Source: Fermentibacter sp963718745 [NCBI: Candidatus Fermentibacterota bacterium]
Lineage (GTDB): Bacteria; Fermentibacterota; Fermentibacteria; Fermentibacterales
Reading direction: 5' to 3'
DNA length: 64,000 nt
NCBI GenBank assembly: GCA_963718745.1
Contig: OY970370.1
Span: 1,550,001 to 1,614,000, forward strand
The notes beneath the pieces are model-generated. The model saw only the letters and a program-made list of their open reading frames with translations. It was not told the origin of the DNA and searched no databases. Position 1 is the first letter of the stretch. Each line of letters starts with the position of its first letter. A program made the translations under genes and the position numbers. This document shows, in pieces, positions 63,094 through 64,000 of the stretch.

Positions 63094-63130
63094 GACCCCC
63101 GGCAGAAATGGCTGGGGGTCTATTTTTTAT
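63094..63130 (+). terminator. Intrinsic terminator after FG-GAP gene
   Basis: Stem GACCCCCGGC / GCTGGGGGTC (one G-U pair) with a 7-nt loop, followed by TATTTTTTAT, about 100 bases past the stop. Confidence 0.85.
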
Positions 63131-63224
63131 CTACAGGAACTTCGTTGGCCCTTGTCAGGATCGCCCCTGGGATCCAATGCAGCTTTTGGAGCTCACATCC
63201 CGGTGGACAGGGAAAGGCATGGAG

Positions 63225-63485
63225 CTAGAGGTTCCTGTAGACATCCCTGCGATGGCCTACGCGGACGACGATCACGATCAGCCTGTCGTCCTCGATCGAG
63301 TAAACCACTCTGATCTCACCTGCACGGATTCTGTAGAGTTCGATCCCCGTGAGCTTTACTGCGCCGGGCGGCCGCGGATCCGATGCGAGGTCCTCGATGG
63401 CGGAAGCCACCCTCAACCGAGCTTTTTTCGCAAGAGCCTCCAGCTCCTTCAGCGCTGAACGCCTGACAAGGATCCGGTATGGCAC
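63225..63485 (-). CDS. RelE/ParE-family toxin
   Basis: About 86 residues. YRILVRRSALKELEALAKKARLRVASAIEDLASDPRPPGAVKLTGIELYRIRAGEIRVVYSIEDDRLIVIVVRVGHRRDVYRNL in outline is the RelE fold, with basic residues in Y-R-I-R-A-G-E-I-R-V-V-Y and G-H-R-R-D-V-Y. Expected to be a ribosome-dependent mRNA interferase. It follows its antitoxin by three bases. Confidence 0.9.
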   Translation of the reverse strand: MPYRILVRRSALKELEALAKKARLRVASAIEDLASDPRPPGAVKLTGIELYRIRAGEIRVVYSIEDDRLIVIVVRVGHRRDVYRNL

Positions 63486-63488
63486 CTG

Positions 63489-63728
63489 CTAGAGCCCCAG
63501 GGCCTGCTTCGCCGCGCTCCAGGGGATAAGCTCCTCGGAGGAACGGCTTCGCGCAGCCTCCACGTCGATCGCATCCTCGAGCCGTTCGAGGGTCTCGAGG
63601 TCCTCCACGGAAACTATGGCGCAGAGGCGGCGCCCCCTCCGCTCGACGACTATGCGTTCGCCCATCAGGTCGGCCCTGTTGGCGATATCGGCCAGCCGCT
63701 CCCTTGCCTCCGTGATCGATACGTTCAT
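63489..63728 (-). CDS. Phd/YefM-family antitoxin
   Basis: About 79 residues from ATG 63728, preceded by AAGGAGG; the frame upstream to 63848 is not used. MNVSITEARERLADIANRADLMGERIVVERRGRRLCAIVSVEDLETLERLED is the Phd fold, and the C-terminal tail (ELIPWSAAKQALGL) contacts the toxin. Autoregulation at 63750-63766 is likely. Confidence 0.9.
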   Translation of the reverse strand: MNVSITEARERLADIANRADLMGERIVVERRGRRLCAIVSVEDLETLERLEDAIDVEAARSRSSEELIPWSAAKQALGL

Positions 63729-63735
63729 CGAGACC

Positions 63736-63780
63736 TCCTTCATTACGAAACGTACATAACGTACGTATCGTGAGGAGACA
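63736..63780 (-). promoter_or_regulatory. Promoter and operator of second toxin-antitoxin pair
   Basis: On the minus strand TTGTCT, 17 bases and TATGTA form a promoter. The perfect palindrome ACGTAC-N5-GTACGT (63750-63766) overlaps the -10. The half-sites resemble the CGTACG operator of the first pair at 21619-21647. Confidence 0.65.
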
Positions 63781-63829
63781 AGTCCCGGGTGATGCATTGC
63801 TGTTTTCGGAGGTTGTCGGTTTGTCAGTT

Positions 63830-63902
63830 TGTCGGGGTCAGACACCAATTCGAGTCATAGTGCAGTGTTGCAACAGAATGACGCTGAAAGTAGCCTGACC
63901 CC
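63830..63902. repeat. REP-like palindrome, copy 3
   Basis: Begins GGGGTCAGACACC and ends GTAGCCTGACCCC; shares CATA, TGCAACA and GACGCTGAAAGTAG blocks with the other copies. Confidence 0.6.
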
Positions 63903-63973
63903 GGTTGCCAACGGAATGTGCCACGAATACGGATATCCTCATATTCAGATAGAAGCACTTATAGGAGGATGGA

Positions 63974-64000
63974 TTGAAAGCGGTAAGAAGGAGTGTTTAT
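63974..64000 (+). CDS. Start of a gene running off the window end
   Basis: TTG 63974 follows AGGAGG (63963-63968) by five bases. Nine codons are visible, beginning M-K-A-V-R-R-S-V-Y, a basic N-terminus that could open a signal peptide. Too short to identify. Confidence 0.45.

Overview
The window is high-GC, densely packed bacterial DNA with AGG/GGC/CTC-rich codons and strong GGAGG-type ribosome sites. No rRNA or taxonomic marker is present. The combination of a gingipain-type C25 protease, a PorV/PorQ-like outer-membrane protein, several large secreted proteins ending in FlgD/Por-type C-terminal domains, many lipoproteins and the [FeFe]-hydrogenase maturase HydF suggests an anaerobic, fermentative, diderm member of the FCB superphylum (a Fermentibacteria- or Eisenbacteria-like lineage). 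That placement is inference.

Layout. 1-9 kb: secreted and lipid-anchored proteins (signal-peptide fragment, lipoprotein, MA-clan metallopeptidase, metallophosphoesterase with a CBM9-like tail, beta-propeller), a small regulator/membrane-protein pair behind a nested palindrome, and two gene remnants. 9-19 kb: a Cys/His hydrolase-like protein, an adenylate cyclase-ATPase-TPR regulator, a C25 protease, lipoproteins, and a Met-rich Spy-like protein coupled to a DMT transporter with a His-rich tail. 19-27 kb: surface FG-GAP/PQQ proteins, a Phd/YoeB toxin-antitoxin pair and several clusters of structured hairpin repeats. 27-32.7 kb: EFR1-type flavo-ferredoxin, glnS, gltX and tRNA-Glu on the minus strand, with mnmA divergent. 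32.7-40.7 kb: a PTS-EIIA/HTH protein followed by six Hyf-like genes; the large subunit lacks all four NiFe-ligand cysteines, so this is an energy-converting hydrogenase-related (Ehr) complex rather than a hydrogenase. 41-48.7 kb: tRNA-Ser, hydF, small membrane/secreted proteins, an ABC-F ATPase, a phosphoesterase and a HAD phosphatase. 48.7-52.8 kb: a translationally coupled molybdenum/tungsten cofactor operon (mobB-moeA fusion, moaA, moaC, mogA). 52.8-59.6 kb: lipoprotein, lexA with its operator, a tandem-repeat secreted protein, and an operon of a ComEA/ComEC-like hydrolase, two sugar ABC permeases, a secreted protein, a PorV-like protein and a lipoprotein. 59.6-64 kb: initiator tRNA-Met followed by a roughly 3.4-kb segment bounded by a copy of the tRNA 3' end (Fic enzyme, truncated sorting domain, FG-GAP surface protein), then a second Phd/RelE-type toxin-antitoxin pair.

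The least explained structure is the set of five intergenic repeat clusters (about 19.2, 22.9, 24.9, 26.6-27.2 and 40.9-41.4 kb). They are mosaics of short perfect hairpins; two abut tRNA 3' ends, one unit begins with an exact copy of the tRNA-Glu 3' end including CCA, and three copies contain a foldable core of about 90 nt with wobble-preserving changes. Four genes (STAND regulator, C25 protease, HyfF, MogA) each appear to carry one frameshift; assembly or sequencing error is as likely as real decay.
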